Positions 13,912 to 26,060 of a stretch of 64,000 nucleotides of DNA are shown one piece after another. The stretch is from Pardosa pseudoannulata. Taxonomy: Eukaryota; Arthropoda; Arachnida; Araneae; Lycosidae. Numbering within the stretch: position 1 is the first letter of the stretch; every line of letters starts with the position of its first letter. A program made the translations under genes and the position numbers. The notes beneath the pieces were generated by a model. That model did not search any database and was not told the origin of the DNA. It was given only the letters and a program-made list of their open reading frames with translations. The stretch lies in assembly GCA_032207245.1 (NCBI GenBank), contig CM063502.1:42332162-42396161 (forward strand), written 5' to 3'.

Positions 13912-15300
13912 TATATTTATGTTTACATTTATATTTTGCATAATTCTTATTTTCATTATTCATCTTATTTTTGCATAAGGGTTTTATTAGGCCACAATAT
14001 AACAGTTGCGTGACAAAATACGTCTACAACAATTAATAGTTAAAAATAAAATTCTTTTTATTATGAAAAACATTTTGTAATTTTAAGTATATTAAAATAT
14101 CCTAATTTTGAAAAACGCAATAAATTACAACTGAAGATTAATTTATAACGCTATTATTTGGAGCAATAAAAGTAAATAGGACACATTTAATGCTTCGAAC
14201 ACCAAGCATTAATTGAAAGCATGAAGAATTTATTAAGTGTCTCTATAATGTACAATTTTATGAATCGAAAACCTTTATGTGTCTCAAGAGAAACAGTTTT
14301 CAATAAAACGATGAATCGTTCTTTTCCCTTAAGATCCCGGAGTAACTTTGTGGCTCAATATATTATTGTATTACCTGATGTATATTTAGCAAGATTTTCA
14401 TATTTAATGAATTATCTTTCTACCTTCGTTATTTTATGAATAATTAACGAATAAAAATTCCTGGCCTTCCTGTGATCATCTAACTTAATATTCTTCTACA
14501 TTTATCTGAATTTTATGAAAGATATTAAAAATGACTTTTCTAAATTTTCGGAAGAATGAAGTTTTCCAGAAAACTTGATAACAAGGATAACCGCCTGTGG
14601 ACATTAGAAAAGATTAATAGAAAATAAAATAATTTGATTCAGCAATAGGCTGAATTTTGAAATTGTTTCTTTTTCTATTTAAAAATAAGATGAGTTTTAT
14701 GAATTAAACATAAAATGGTTTTTTTTTTTTAGAAAAATGTTTACAGAAATAAAATTTTTCGCTCTTTTTTCGTACTCACGTATTGATAAAATTACCTTGG
14801 AATCACTTGTTGGGGAAAACTGTAGCAAAATATATATTAAATGTAAATTATATTATTAATAATTAAGCTTTTAATTGGTTTTTTCATCGTATAGAGAACT
14901 TTCTTAAGTTTTCTGGTTAATACAAAAAGTCCTCTATGCTTTTACTTTTACGGATTATTTTATCTGGATTTCTTTTCATACATTTTGTAAAATTTTTCAG
15001 AATTTCAAATTTTTGTACAATTTTAACCCTTCGACAGTTTCATTTTTTTTTTCAGAATTCGGTCAAAATTTATGTCACATTTTTTATTGCATTTTTTTGT
15101 TCATTTTACATTTTTAAGTAAAGATACGTTATTTAAATTAACATTTCTAATATTTTTAATCGTTTATTACAACTTTTTTATTTCTATGAAAGCATCATAA
15201 AACTGAAGTTTACCTTCAGTCTCATCGATATCTAAGTTAATATTTGGAATTCCAGTAAAGCAAATCTAGAGGTGGATCCGAAGGATTATCACAATTAATT

Positions 15301-15471
15301 TAAAAAAATTGTCTTGCTTGACTGATTCCATCTGTACTACTATCAGAGTCACTACTATCCAGGTCATCTAGTAAACTTTCGCTACTGTCATTTACAGATA
15401 ATTCAGTTTCTGATTCCGAGTCGCAGTTCAAATCACAAGAAATTACCTCCTTTCGCTCTGAAATATCCATT
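15301..15471 (-). pseudogene. Acidic N-terminal fragment of a piggyBac-like transposase
   Basis: Reading the minus strand from ATG at 15471 gives a frame of about 56 codons beginning MDISERKEV and running through SESETELSV to LDDLDSSDSDSSTDG before a stop (about 15301). The N-termini of piggyBac family transposases are typically such Ser/Asp/Glu-rich disordered segments, and the frame lies in the right place behind the right-hand terminal repeat. The DDE catalytic domain and C-terminal cysteine-rich domain are missing. By itself the acidic peptide would not be diagnostic; the call rests on the TTAA and terminal-repeat context. Confidence 0.5.
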
Positions 15472-15777
15472 ATTTAAAAGTAAAAATATATTATTCAACT
15501 CTTACATCAATAAAATTATCAGGCAGTTAGTAAAATATAACCAGAAAGCTCTGCACTGAAAGATAACAATTCGTCTTCTGATACCAAACATGCGAAAAAA
15601 CCCGCGATTTTGAACCAGAGTAGAAAATACAATAAACTGCAAACTATAGTTCACTGGCATATATACGAATAATTTGTTACTAAAATTGGAAAAAATACGG
15701 CCGAAACAGTCCAAGCGAAATAGAAATCAGATTGACCGTACGCCTTACGGGCAAATCAGTAAAGGCCCGAAAGCTGT

Positions 15778-15796
15778 GCCCGTACGGCGTACGGGC
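15778..15796. repeat. 19-bp subterminal palindrome in the piggyBac-like element
   Basis: GCCCGTACGGCGTACGGGC is palindromic except for its central base. A degenerate copy (ccgtacgccttacgggc) lies at 15736-15752. In a transposon end these may be transposase binding sites; that role is inferred. Confidence 0.7.
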
Positions 15797-16623
15797 AAAA
15801 CAGGGAAGGGGTTAATTTACTGCAGTTATGTGATATAAATCTCAAAGTGAAAATTCTTTGCGATTCCGCTGAAATTATTCTCTGATAAATACTAATATCC
15901 TCCTTTAGATTTCAACATCTTCTACTACAGGGATTCCCGAATATATTAGAATATTAATCTTCCCACATTAGCTTTATCCTCTTCTTGGCAACGTTGACTG
16001 TTTCTTCTACAACTGAGTGAATTGTTATCTAATTCCATTCTTATGCTTCCTCGCCTTCAAAGAGAATTTTAGAAAACTTCTGAAACTATTTGAACATCGA
16101 ATCCTTAATCTGTTAATCAAATAAATCGCATTTGCATGATAAATGGTCCGATCGTTAAAGGTAGTATTATAATAACTAAAATATTTACGTAATGGATAAC
16201 AGAAAATAAATCTGAAGACTTTCATGGTTTATTAAATTAATTGTACGAAATTAAACACTTTTAAATATCTTTTACACCAAAATGAATATTATACCGAATA
16301 AGCAATAGTAATGATAATTCATTAAAAAGTAATATACATTTGAACTGCTTTTCCATGGTTTTGGCAGATTGAAAAAAAGAAATTAATTAAATGAGCACTA
16401 CAATAAATATAATTAAACTACTATTAAAAAACTGTAAAATTTCTACTCATGTAAGATATATTTAATTGATAAATTTAATTATTATTATTTAGAATTTAAA
16501 TATTAACTTACAGCATTCAAAATATTTCCTGAAATGATTTATTCACCGCGAGTAAATCTCCGTATTCTTTGAAGTAAATTTGAGTTTAAGAGAAGAATTT
16601 CGGAATAACTAATTACTAGTTTA

Positions 16624-16680
16624 CATGGTGAATATATTAAAAGGGCGTGACGAACAATGCTAATGCAAGTATTCACCATG
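16624..16680. repeat. Inverted repeat with 11-bp arms
   Basis: The arms catggtgaata and tattcaccatg flank about 35 bases. No element could be assigned. Confidence 0.5.
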
Positions 16681-17150
16681 ACGGTTCTGTCTAGAGGTAA
16701 AACATTTTTGCGTTAAGGGAAATCTTTCAAACGCATTCGCACAATAACTGGATCTAAACTACGAAAAGGCAATAGAGAATTATCTTCATTTTAAGTTTTC
16801 CTATAAAACTTAGATCTTATTTAACATATGTGACAAAAAGAACCCAAATTATAACAGAAATATTCTTAGGTAATATTTAATTATGAAGTCTACATAGAAC
16901 ATTATAGGTTTTACATTTTAGTTTTTGCTTTTGCAAAATAAAATAAATTTGCAGTAATCCTATTCATTATGTAAGGTATATATTAGTACCCTACATAGTA
17001 TATATTAACATACTGATCAGTAACTTTTGAAGTACTGATCATCACTAAAATAGTTAAATAACTGTAGCCTTTTTTCGGCATTTCTGCTCATATAACTCTT
17101 TTTATATTTCCCTTATAAATCAAAAAAATAAATGTAATGCAGATATTATC

Positions 17151-17152
<2 letters not shown>

Positions 17153-17222
<70 letters not shown>

Positions 17223-17239
17223 GGATATATGTGTATATA

Positions 17240-17288
<49 letters not shown>

Positions 17289-17291
17289 GTA

Positions 17292-17366
<75 letters not shown>

Positions 17367-17377
17367 ATATATATGTG

Positions 17378-17409
<32 letters not shown>

Positions 17410-17455
17410 TATGTTTATATATATATTTGTATATATATATATATTTGTATATATT
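17153..17455. repeat. Long (TA)n tract with periodic TTTGT...GTGTA interruptions
   Basis: About 300 bases of TA dinucleotides are interrupted by ttgtg(g/t)atatatgtgtat-like motifs. The interrupting G after TTT recurs at 17221, 17287, 17365 and 17429, giving a loose higher-order period of 64-78 bases. Long Tyr-Ile frames on both strands here are artefacts of the TA repeat. Confidence 0.95.
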
Positions 17456-18316
17456 AAAAAGGGTAATTTTTACATTAGTCATTCATTTGGAAAATTAAGT
17501 AGGATGATCATAAATTTTTTTAGTTTTAAGCAAGACTAATCATAAAACGTCAACTATATTTTTTCTAATTTTTGAATTTCCAAAGTTATTACCTGAGGGA
17601 TACGGATGTCAGTATATGATCTTTCCTAAGAAAAGTTGAATTCGAAAAGAACCTTGGGGAAAGGAGAAAAATTCTCAAACCTGCCAGCTATGAGAATGAC
17701 TTCTACTTGACATATCTGCAGGCTTACAAAGCTAAAAGTAGAGAATACAGTGAAAACGTCTGTTTTCAGCCTGCATTTTAAAACTTTTTCCTAGCGTTAG
17801 AATTATTTTATAATTGAATTAAAGTTTAAATAGAAGAGCAGTTAATACTCTTCGCAGCTTTTCTTATGAAAATATAAAAGTGAATGATTTGAGTACTGGT
17901 ATATGATTAAATTGTATTTGAATTTTTAAAGCATGGGGATTATAAAACACCTCCAGGTGAGAAGTATTGAAAATCGCAAGGATTAAAAGAAGAAAAAAAT
18001 GCATTTTACAATAGCAACAGGTTATAAAATAGCTAGTTCTAAAAATAAAGTTCCCAACTGAGATTTTACTGAAGTAATAAAGGAATAAAATGAAAAATAT
18101 ATAAAGTAACAGTTTAAATTTTTTTTACAGTTTATATTTACACTTTTGGAGACGAAACACTTTAAAATTTTAAGTAAGCCTACTACTAGTAAAAAACTTA
18201 AGGGCTTATAAAAATAAAAGCTGAAGTTTTAATTATAGTAATATATGACTGTAATAACTGTTTATAATTAAAATGATCCATCAAATGAAAAGAACGTATA
18301 TTGTATGTTTTTCAAT

Positions 18317-18475
18317 GGTTTGATTTGAAGCGCTACAGTCTATTGTTTTCTTCATGAGGGCTAGTGAGACCGGGACCTACTACTTAAAGCCGTTTCACGA
18401 CATCCGTGCCAGAAGAGGGATTAGTACCGAATAACAGCCCTTACTCATTCAGCCCTCATTTGGCTACTTTTTAAT
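18317..18475 (-). mobile_element. tRNA-derived SINE, copy 2, reversed and 5'-degraded
   Basis: The reverse complement carries the SINE body: ggcacggatgtcgtga, ggtcccggtctcactagccc, and the 3' end gactgtagcgcttcaaatc. Each matches 32540-32640 with scattered changes. The tRNA-like head with A and B boxes is largely unrecognisable, so this copy is old or truncated. Confidence 0.75.
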
Positions 18476-20618
18476 GAACATACATACTGATACATGTAGG
18501 AATTGGATTAATAGAATTCAATTCTTTTGTAAATCTTAAACCCAGTGCTTTAACAAAACCTATTTATTTATATCACTCAATATTGTGACAATTCAGAAGT
18601 GTATTAACAAAATTTTATCTTTTTTGAAAGATATTTCAGTATTTCTTAGTAATATATTTTGCTTAGTTATCTGGGTTTTATACCAAACACTACTGATAAA
18701 TGTACAAAATCAGCATTTTCAATGGCCATTTATTTTTGACATAAAGTAGAAGTTAATTCAGGACAATGTACTAAAATTTTACACAATACAATGAACTAAT
18801 CGCTTATTATTAATTGTATCACTACCATACCAAAAAAACCCTTTAATTTCAAATAACATGTAGTTTTATCTTAAATGATAATTTTTCGGAATATTTATTA
18901 TGGGGGTATGTTGTTAACTAGATATAAACTAAGTACCTTTTCAAATACATGTAGACTTATAACTTTTATTATTCATATCAGGAGAATAATTCGAAATACA
19001 TTTAATTCATACATTTTCCAACAAAATCATGCTTTCTTATGAAGTATACAATTTTCAACAAACAACTTTTGGATTCAAGACTTCATGAATTTTTCCCTTA
19101 CTGAAATCATGTTTTTACGGCTTTTATAGAATTAGATCTATTATGTGAGTTTATACGTAAGTATTTTTGTATAATTAATATTACTAAATATGATATATTG
19201 ATATTTAACAAGCGTTCAAAACTCTAAAGGAGATATTTTCTGTCAATTCCTCTTACATGTCTTTTTTATCCCTTATGTAATTAATTGTATGTCGTTCTTT
19301 TATTTGATTTTTAAAATTCTGAATGAAGATAAAAAGGTATATCAAGCTTATGATAACAACTTATTATGAAATCAAAAGGTTGTGAGAAGGGTCTTCATCA
19401 AAAGCAGCTGATATAATTCTGCAACCATCGAGTTCGTTAATTTTGTTGTGCCTGGGGTATGCATACTTAAGTACCTAGCATGCCTGCTAGAACGAAAAGA
19501 GGTAGGAAAGATTGAAAATCTTATGATAAAAACCAAATTGTTTCGATTGAGTTTGTACTGTCTAGTTTCTGAGAGTCAATTAATGGGTCTACTACTAAAT
19601 ACTCTTATCCATACTGAATCGTCACGCGATTGAATCATCAAGGGAGGGTATTTCATTCTCTTTTAATCATGTTACCAGCACTAAGTAGGTTCTGCTTTGT
19701 AAACACCACAAAGGTATTTACCTGGCACACCCATTTCTAACAATGAGAGCACTTTAATACAATTTCAGGGATATATGCTACAGTTAATTTGCATTAAAGC
19801 GGTCATAGTATTCTCCCATAAATAATCAAAATGCAATATATTCTACCAATATTCAAAGGATATTTCTTAGAATTTAGCTACTCAATTCGCATTCAAACTT
19901 GACATAAATCTAAGGAATTCAATATTATTGTAATTTTAAATCAAATTTTCAGTAAAACCTATTTAATTAATATATCCCGCATACTTTGAGAGGGTATGAA
20001 TGAGGCTTTTATGTTTCTGAAAAATATTTTGATGTTTGTTAGTAATATATTTTGCTTGAATATATTCCGGTGTTATACAAAAAACTACTGATGAAAATGC
20101 AAAATTAATATTTTTAAAGGTTAATTTTTGATATTACATAAAAATTATTTTATAGCAGTGTTCTAAAATTTTACTATAATAAAACAAACTAATAAATAAT
20201 TATTAATTGTATTTATCTCTTCACAAAAAATAAATTTTAATTTAAAATAACACGTAGTTTTATCTTAAATAAGGATTTCTCGGGAAAGATATTAAATTTT
20301 CTTTTTAAAAGTCCAAAGTATGTAGATTGAGTAGAATTTCAAATGACAGAGAAGATAAGTTTTATACAAAGGGCTGAAAGTAGCCATGAATTGAAGAGTG
20401 GAACAAAAATATGTAAAAGAAGAGAGTAGATATATATTATTTAAATGTCCTATTAACTTTATAAATACATTTTTGCTCTTTATTCTTGACATAAAGTGCC
20501 TACGAGATGAATTATCTATTAGTGTTCATTTTGAATAAGATTACGATCAGCATTTCTTCTTCTGAAATATATGTATCCTAAATCAGTTTTATTTTATCTC
20601 TAACATCGACTTAATGTA

Positions 20619-20636
20619 TTTTCTTATATGTTCCAG
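20619..20636 (+). promoter_or_regulatory. Splice acceptor of exon A
   Basis: A T-rich stretch (ttttcttatatgttccag) ends in AG at 20635-20636, and the downstream frame opens exactly here in the phase expected for Ig exons. Confidence 0.88.
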
Positions 20637-20948
20637 ATCGTCCAACAATCTTAAGAAAACTGCTCCAGCGTCGGGTAGCAGCTGGGGAAAATGATTCTGC
20701 CGAACTGAACTGCATCGCCGATGGATATCCAGATGTCATATTTGCCTGGTCTTTTAATGGTTCCACAATAAGCCTCACCCATTTAGATTCCCAAAAATAT
20801 GGCATACGTCAGAATCAAAGAGTAACAAATGAATGGTGGAGTACTTTATTTATTAAGACAGTCTCACAAGCAGACTTCGGTGTATATACTTGCATAGCTG
20901 GAAATCAAATGGGGCATGATTTCGTTACTTTCAACGTAGTAAAAAGAA
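20637..20948 (+). CDS. Internal exon A: immunoglobulin domain of a cell-adhesion protein (nephrin/echinoid/sidestep-like)
   Basis: The exon is read in the only frame without a stop; the first two bases complete a codon begun in an upstream exon (phase 1) and the last base starts a new codon (phase 1). It encodes 103 whole residues forming one Ig domain: the B-strand Cys at about residue 25 (AELNC), Trp at 37 (FAWSFNG), and the F-strand signature DFGVYTC with Cys at 85. Spacing and motifs fit an extracellular I-set/C2-type Ig domain. Possible N-glycosylation sites are NDS (18) and NGS (40). The acceptor is a pyrimidine-rich tract ending in ttccag; the donor is a full-consensus gtaagt. No stop, frameshift or lost key residue is seen. 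Its partner is the FN3 exon at 51884, with compatible phase. Such proteins act at the cell surface in recognition or adhesion. The exact family member is not resolved: nephrin/sns/hibris, echinoid and sidestep all have a last Ig domain followed by FN3. Confidence 0.93.
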
Positions 20949-20954
20949 GTAAGT
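20949..20954 (+). promoter_or_regulatory. Splice donor of exon A
   Basis: The sequence gtaagt is a full match to the metazoan U1-type donor. It leaves one base of the next codon on the exon (phase 1), matching the acceptor phase of exon B. Confidence 0.88.
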
Positions 20955-21061
20955 CTGACATTCAAATATGCTTATAATTGCATTAATCATTGCTTTCAAA
21001 TTTCCGATTTTAATTAGTTATAAAGATAAAAAAATGTAATATTCATTACTATAAAAATAAT

Positions 21062-22050
21062 TTTTCCATCTGACAGAGATAAAATATAAAGCACAACATT
21101 CACTACATAAATACTCGCATACAAAAATAAAGTACGTTTCTTTCTGATTTTAATGACTTATAATGGTTTATATAGTATTATAATAACTTATAACTAATGA
21201 TATTAAAATTTCTAAATATTTTTTATCCGTTTCATAACAGTAGGCAAAAGAGACAAACACTTTGTAAATAATTTTCCATATAACAACGATAAAATATTAA
21301 GCACAAGATTCACTACAAAAATAATCGCATACAAAATTAAATAAATTTCTTTCTGAGTATAATGACTTATATAGTATTATAATGACTTATATCTAATGAT
21401 ATTAAAATTTCTAAATACTTTTTATCCGTTCCATAACAATGGGCAAAAGAGACAAACACTTTGTAAATAATTTTCCATCTAACAGAGATAAAATATTAAG
21501 CACAACATTCACTACACAAAATAATCGCATACAAAAATAAAATATTTCTTTCTGATTATAATGACTTATATAGTATTATAATGACTTATAACCAATGATA
21601 TTAAAATTTCTAAATATTTTTTATCCGTTTCATAACAGTAGGCAAAAGAGACAAACACTTTGTAAATAATTTTCCATATGACAGAGATAAAATTTAAGCA
21701 CAACATTCACTACAAAAATAATCGCATACAAAAATAAGATGTTTCTTTCTGATTATAATGACTTGTATCTAATGATATTAAAATTTCTAAATATTTTTTA
21801 TCCTTTTCATAACAATGGGCATAAGAGACAAAGACTTTGTAGATAATTTTCCATCTGACAGAGAGAAAATATTAAACACAAAATTCACTACATAAATACT
21901 CGCATACAAAAATAAAATACGTGTCTTTCTCATTATAATGACTTATATAGTATTATAATCACTTATTACTAATTATATTAAAATTTCTAAATGTTTTTAT
22001 CCGTTTCATAACAATGTGCAAAAGAAATAAAGTCTTTGTAAAGAAATACT
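21062..22050. repeat. Tandem array of five about 200-bp units next to exon A
   Basis: Units begin at about 21062, 21272, 21471, 21670 and 21847 (spacing 210, 199, 199, 177). Each starts with ttttccat(c/a)t(g/a)acagag and includes caacattcactac, actcgcatacaaaaataaa, tataatgacttatat and aaaagagacaaacac. Units differ mainly by small deletions. The array starts about 110 bases after the donor of exon A. Confidence 0.9.
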
Positions 22051-22378
22051 ATAAGCAGAAGTTAAAGTAATTACTTTTATATTTTCAGTTAAATATTATT
22101 CATAACAATTGTTTGTAAAACATTAGATTTGAATTTTCAAAATATGCATTATTCCAAATTCGTTAGTCTTAGTACAAGCAATATACTTCGTACTACACTA
22201 AACCTGCTAACTTACTTTTCGAAACTCAATTTTAAAAACATTTATAACATTTACATTAAATTTGTAAACTGTCACAACAAAATTATTTTGTGATAATGTA
22301 GTTAGAAGGGGCATGTTAAGGAATTTACGACTCTGCTTATGATAATCTTTTGGTTGTGAAAAATGTTTTTCTTGGTGT

Positions 22379-23890
22379 TTTCCTTAACTTAAAGTTCATA
22401 TTCTTTTGCTCAGATGCCAAATTTATTAGCATCGTATCAGAAATAAAAGGGAATTTTTGGGTAACTGTTTAATCCTGTACAATACTCCGGGGACTTGATC
22501 ACAACAGGACTCGGAAATTTTCATTTCGCTTTGGAAAAAAAATTATCGTAGACAATCCTCTATTTCCTTATTTCTATATTAGTTTAAAACTTGTAAAGAG
22601 GTCTTAAAGTGTAAAAATAAAAATTTTTTAGGAGAATATATCTTAAGTGTCCTTTGGAGGACTAAATACAAAAATGATGAAGATGTTACAGTTTATTTAA
22701 TTATTGATTAAGAAACTAAAATTGTCCTTAATAATTTTTTATTCTGATTCCCTCAATTTTACAAAAAGTATTGCTTTAAGTACTTGCCATTATAATCATA
22801 TAATAGACTTAGTCTTTCTTAATTCAATACTTTTGCCGATCACAACTCGCAGTTTTTATATACTTTATTAATTAACTTGAGATAAGATAAGGTTATACAA
22901 TTGCACTCCGCTTCACTGCGATTTAGACTTTTATACAGTATCATTTTAAAAATCCTTTGAAACCTCTTAACCCCTATAATTCCAATCACTTCATTTCTTT
23001 GAATTTTAAAAGTATCCCCTTAGAGGTCTATTGCGTGTTAATTTATTAAAATTATTATGTTTTTTGAGGTACTTTGGATTTGTATTCCTGTTACTTTTTT
23101 TCCGGTTTCATAATGTATTATATTCTTTCGCCTCTTTTCCTTAATTCAAAGTACATATTCTTTTGCTCAGTTGCCAAATTTATTAACATAACATCAGAAG
23201 TAAAACTGAATTTTTGGGGTAACTGTTTAATCCTGTACAATACTCCGGGGACTTGATCACAACATGACTCAGAAATATTTATTTCACTTTGGAAAAAAAA
23301 TTATCTTATACAATACTCTATTTCTTATTCTTATATTACTTTAAAACTTGTAAAGAGATAAAGTGTAAAAATAAAATTTTTTATGACGATATATCTTAAG
23401 TGTCCTTTGGAGGACTAAATACAAAAATGATGAAGATGTTACAGTTTATTTAATTATTGATTAAGAAACTAAAATTGTCCTTAATAATTTTTTAATCTGC
23501 TTCACTCAATTTTACAAAAAGTATTGCTTGAAGTACTTGCCATTATAATCATATAATAGACTTAGTCTTTCTTAATTCAATAATTTTACTGATCACAACT
23601 CACAGTTTTTATATACTTTAATAATTAACTTGAGATAAGATAAGGTTATAAAATTGCACTCCGCTTCACTGAGATTTAGACTTTTGAACAGTATAATTTT
23701 AAAAATCCTTTCAAACCTCTTAACCCCTATAATTCCAATCACTTCAGTTCTTTGAATCTCAAAAGTGTCCCCTTAGAGGTCTATTGCCTGTTAATTTATT
23801 AAAATTATTATATTTTTTGAGGTACTTTGGATTTGTATTCGTATTACTTTTTTTCCAGTTTCACAATGTATTATATTCTTTCGCCTCTTT
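22379..23890. repeat. Tandem duplication, two units of about 755 bp
   Basis: The block 22379-23134 is repeated at 23135-23890. Shared landmarks include tattcttttgctcag, ctgtacaatactccggggac, cctttggaggactaaatac, aaaagtattgctt and ggtactttggatttgtattc. The spacing drifts from 757 at the left to 753 at the right through small indels. The copies remain about 90% alike by eye. Confidence 0.9.
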
Positions 23891-24930
23891 TTTCGCTTGC
23901 ATCTTACTTTTCCTGCCTTGTTTGTTATTCATTTTTACTTCAAAATGCGTAATTTGTTACTCTCTACTTAATTAAGGTATTGTTCCGAAATGTAAAATCC
24001 CTAAACAGTTTTTCTTGTCACTTAATACGGTAGTAAAGCTTTTCTTCCAACCCTATTATTTCTCAATATTTCTCTTCTATTATTTTCTTTGAAAAATTTA
24101 TTTCGCAGATTTTAGGAATTTCTTACATTATCTTTACTTAAAGGAGTCACCTTTTATGAACAATCTCTGAAATATGGGCTGTTTAATTTTTCCATATAAA
24201 TGCGTTCTTGCATGAAATTTAGTTTTTTCGAATTGCCCATATATTACATTTAGGATTTTTAATAAAAGGATAAATATTATTTAACTCTACAAAGAAATGA
24301 CAGATCTATTTTTATTTTTTCATAATTTCTAATTTTTATAAGTTCTCATTGAGGTTATTAAAATATGATCATAATAGCAAATTTTGACGGAAATACTTCA
24401 AATATATTTCGTTATTGGTGTAATGAAAATTAAAATTACTTACGATAAAGAATATCATTACTAAAAGCAATCTTAATTCTGAGCATGTATTTAACAAAAA
24501 TTAAGCTTAATATTTAAAATTTGAAAAGTTTCAATACATAAAACGTTTTATTTCATGCAATTGTATGAGTAACAAAAACATTAAAATAGCTTAATTCCTG
24601 CAAGACATTTTCAATGCCTATTAGGTCATTTTCAAGTGCTAATGATTTGAAACAATCGATTTTACATTTAAACCTTAATTAAGGAACATAATTCTTTAGT
24701 CATTAGGGATGGTCATGAGTCATTTTGATACATTCTCTTTAAAGCGTAAATAAGGAAAAACCTGTGCTGTTTAATCGGTTAACAACTGATAGCACAGCTT
24801 GTCTAGCTCATATTATGTGACAATAATGTGATTTTATGCATTACGTCAGATTAAAAACCAAACTGAAGTTTTAATTTTAATGAAGCGTATTATCTTAAAA
24901 TGGAGATAGTAATTCTATCGATTTATATCA

Positions 24931-24934
<4 letters not shown>

Positions 24935-25010
<76 letters not shown>

Positions 25011-25040
25011 CATATGTGTGTATGTGTGTGCGTGTAAGTG
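24935..25040. repeat. (TA)n / (GTAT)n / (TG)n compound microsatellite
   Basis: Two TA runs are separated by tatgtatgtatgta and followed by acatacatatgtgtgtatgtgtgtgcgtg. Confidence 0.93.
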
Positions 25041-25671
25041 TACATAGTTCTACTTTTCTTTTTCTAGAAATAATGTTTTAGTTTTTAACTTAATTATACA
25101 GTACCATTAAAACAGAATATTTTTAAAAGAAATTTCAGAGCTAAATTTAAAAAATTGGTACACTTATTCATCTAAAGGTATTCACTTAATTGAAGTTTTC
25201 ATCAATGACCACGTAGCACTAACATTTTCTACTGTGCCACTTTATATGTGACAATAATATGTATTATTGTTGACACATTCATACAGAACTTTAGTTGTGC
25301 ATGATCTGAATAGGGGCAGACATTCAAAGTCTATTAGAGTGAGATATAATGCGTGAAGCTCATTATGATATTAGATCCATGTGTAATACAGCTTTGTAAA
25401 GACATATATTTTAACATTTTTTTACTACACAACGTATACTCTACACAATATGTGCAGAGTGACAATTCTCACTCGAAATACTTAAAGCTTTCTCGAATAA
25501 CTATACCTCTAAGACGCAGTGAGAAAAGAATACGAAAATTATTACTTTACATCCGATAAACCATTTAACTTGTGACACGGTAAAACGTCAAAAATAAAAA
25601 ATATTAAACAGATACGATAATTTAAAAAATTTCTGTAATAGGACCTAGTTTAGTATATTACGGGAAGAGAG

Positions 25672-25800
25672 GCTACATACACATCACTACAAGACCTTAG
25701 AAGAACTATTACCAATGACTTCTAAAAAAGAATTACCTTTTTTGTAAAATGTCTGTAGCAACATGAAGCCGATAATATTTACTGTGCATATCTTTGAATT
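25672..25800 (+). pseudogene. Mariner-like transposase C-terminal fragment
   Basis: The + strand frame gives ATYTSLQDLRRTITNDF, a stop, then KRITFFVKCL, a stop and QHEADNIYCAYL. This resembles the end of mariner/Tc transposases, where a VYATPxTSLQDLRxRIT segment is followed by ITPxMLxNV and a terminal Cys-containing tail. Stops show decay. Oddly, it lies before, not after, the catalytic-domain fragment at 25912, so the two pieces derive from two insertions or from a rearranged copy. Confidence 0.5.
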
Positions 25801-25911
25801 AATGAGGAATATCTATATCTGATACATCAATATCTCAAAAGGCATGCTAACTTTGTTTCTTTGTGATATTCTACTTTATTTCCCAGCATATCGTTAAAAC
25901 ATTTTTTGTGA

Positions 25912-26060
25912 TTTGAACATGGTGGAACACCAAGTAATCATAGATATATTATTACGTAATGAAACACTCAAGTCGTATGGAGTACTACACATGGAGTTAC
26001 TGATCTGTGATTGCCACGATCACTTGACTTGACGCTTATTCTTTTCCTCCTACAGAGATA
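25912..26060 (+). pseudogene. Mariner-like DDE transposase catalytic-core fragment
   Basis: Translation gives FEHGGTPSNH, which corresponds to the FQQDGAPPH motif around the second catalytic Asp, and about 35 codons later LPRSLDLTLILFL, which corresponds to the PRSPDLTPLDFFL motif around the third Asp. The spacing is right for the mariner superfamily. The second catalytic Asp is replaced by Gly, and in-frame stops lie between the motifs, so it is inactive. Flanking terminal repeats were not found. Confidence 0.55.

Larger units (their letters stand above)
15027..15811 (-). mobile_element. piggyBac-like element, internally deleted, TTAA-flanked
   Basis: The block is bordered by TTAA at 15023-15026 and 15812-15815, the target duplication of piggyBac. 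Its ends read CCCTTCGACAG (left) and, on the minus strand, CCCCTTCCCTG (right). Subterminal GC-rich palindromes lie at 15735-15752 and 15778-15796. A minus-strand frame starting near 15471 encodes an acidic Ser/Asp-rich peptide like the N-terminus of piggyBac transposases. The catalytic core is missing, so the element is about 785 bp and non-autonomous. The terminal repeats match only partly, so the left boundary is less sure than the right. Confidence 0.6.
1..20636. other. Upstream intron (non-coding) of the Ig/FN3 gene
   Basis: The whole stretch before exon A is AT-rich with only short random frames. No Ig, signal-peptide or other exon could be recognised, so the preceding exon, which must end in phase 1, is probably outside the window. 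Apart from the repeats listed separately (hAT-like duplicate, SINEs, LINE remnant, piggyBac-like element, TA tract) I see nothing interpretable, including in 1-1400, 2000-3500, 5830-13350 and 18480-20618. Confidence 0.7.

Noticed and set aside
17137..17539. Long overlapping frames on both strands made of Tyr-Ile repeats
   Set aside because: They are translations of the (TA)n tract, not genes. The same applies at 45138-45364.
20611..20805. Minus-strand 64-codon frame
   Set aside because: It is the shadow of the Ig exon, whose + strand frame has domain motifs and splice sites.
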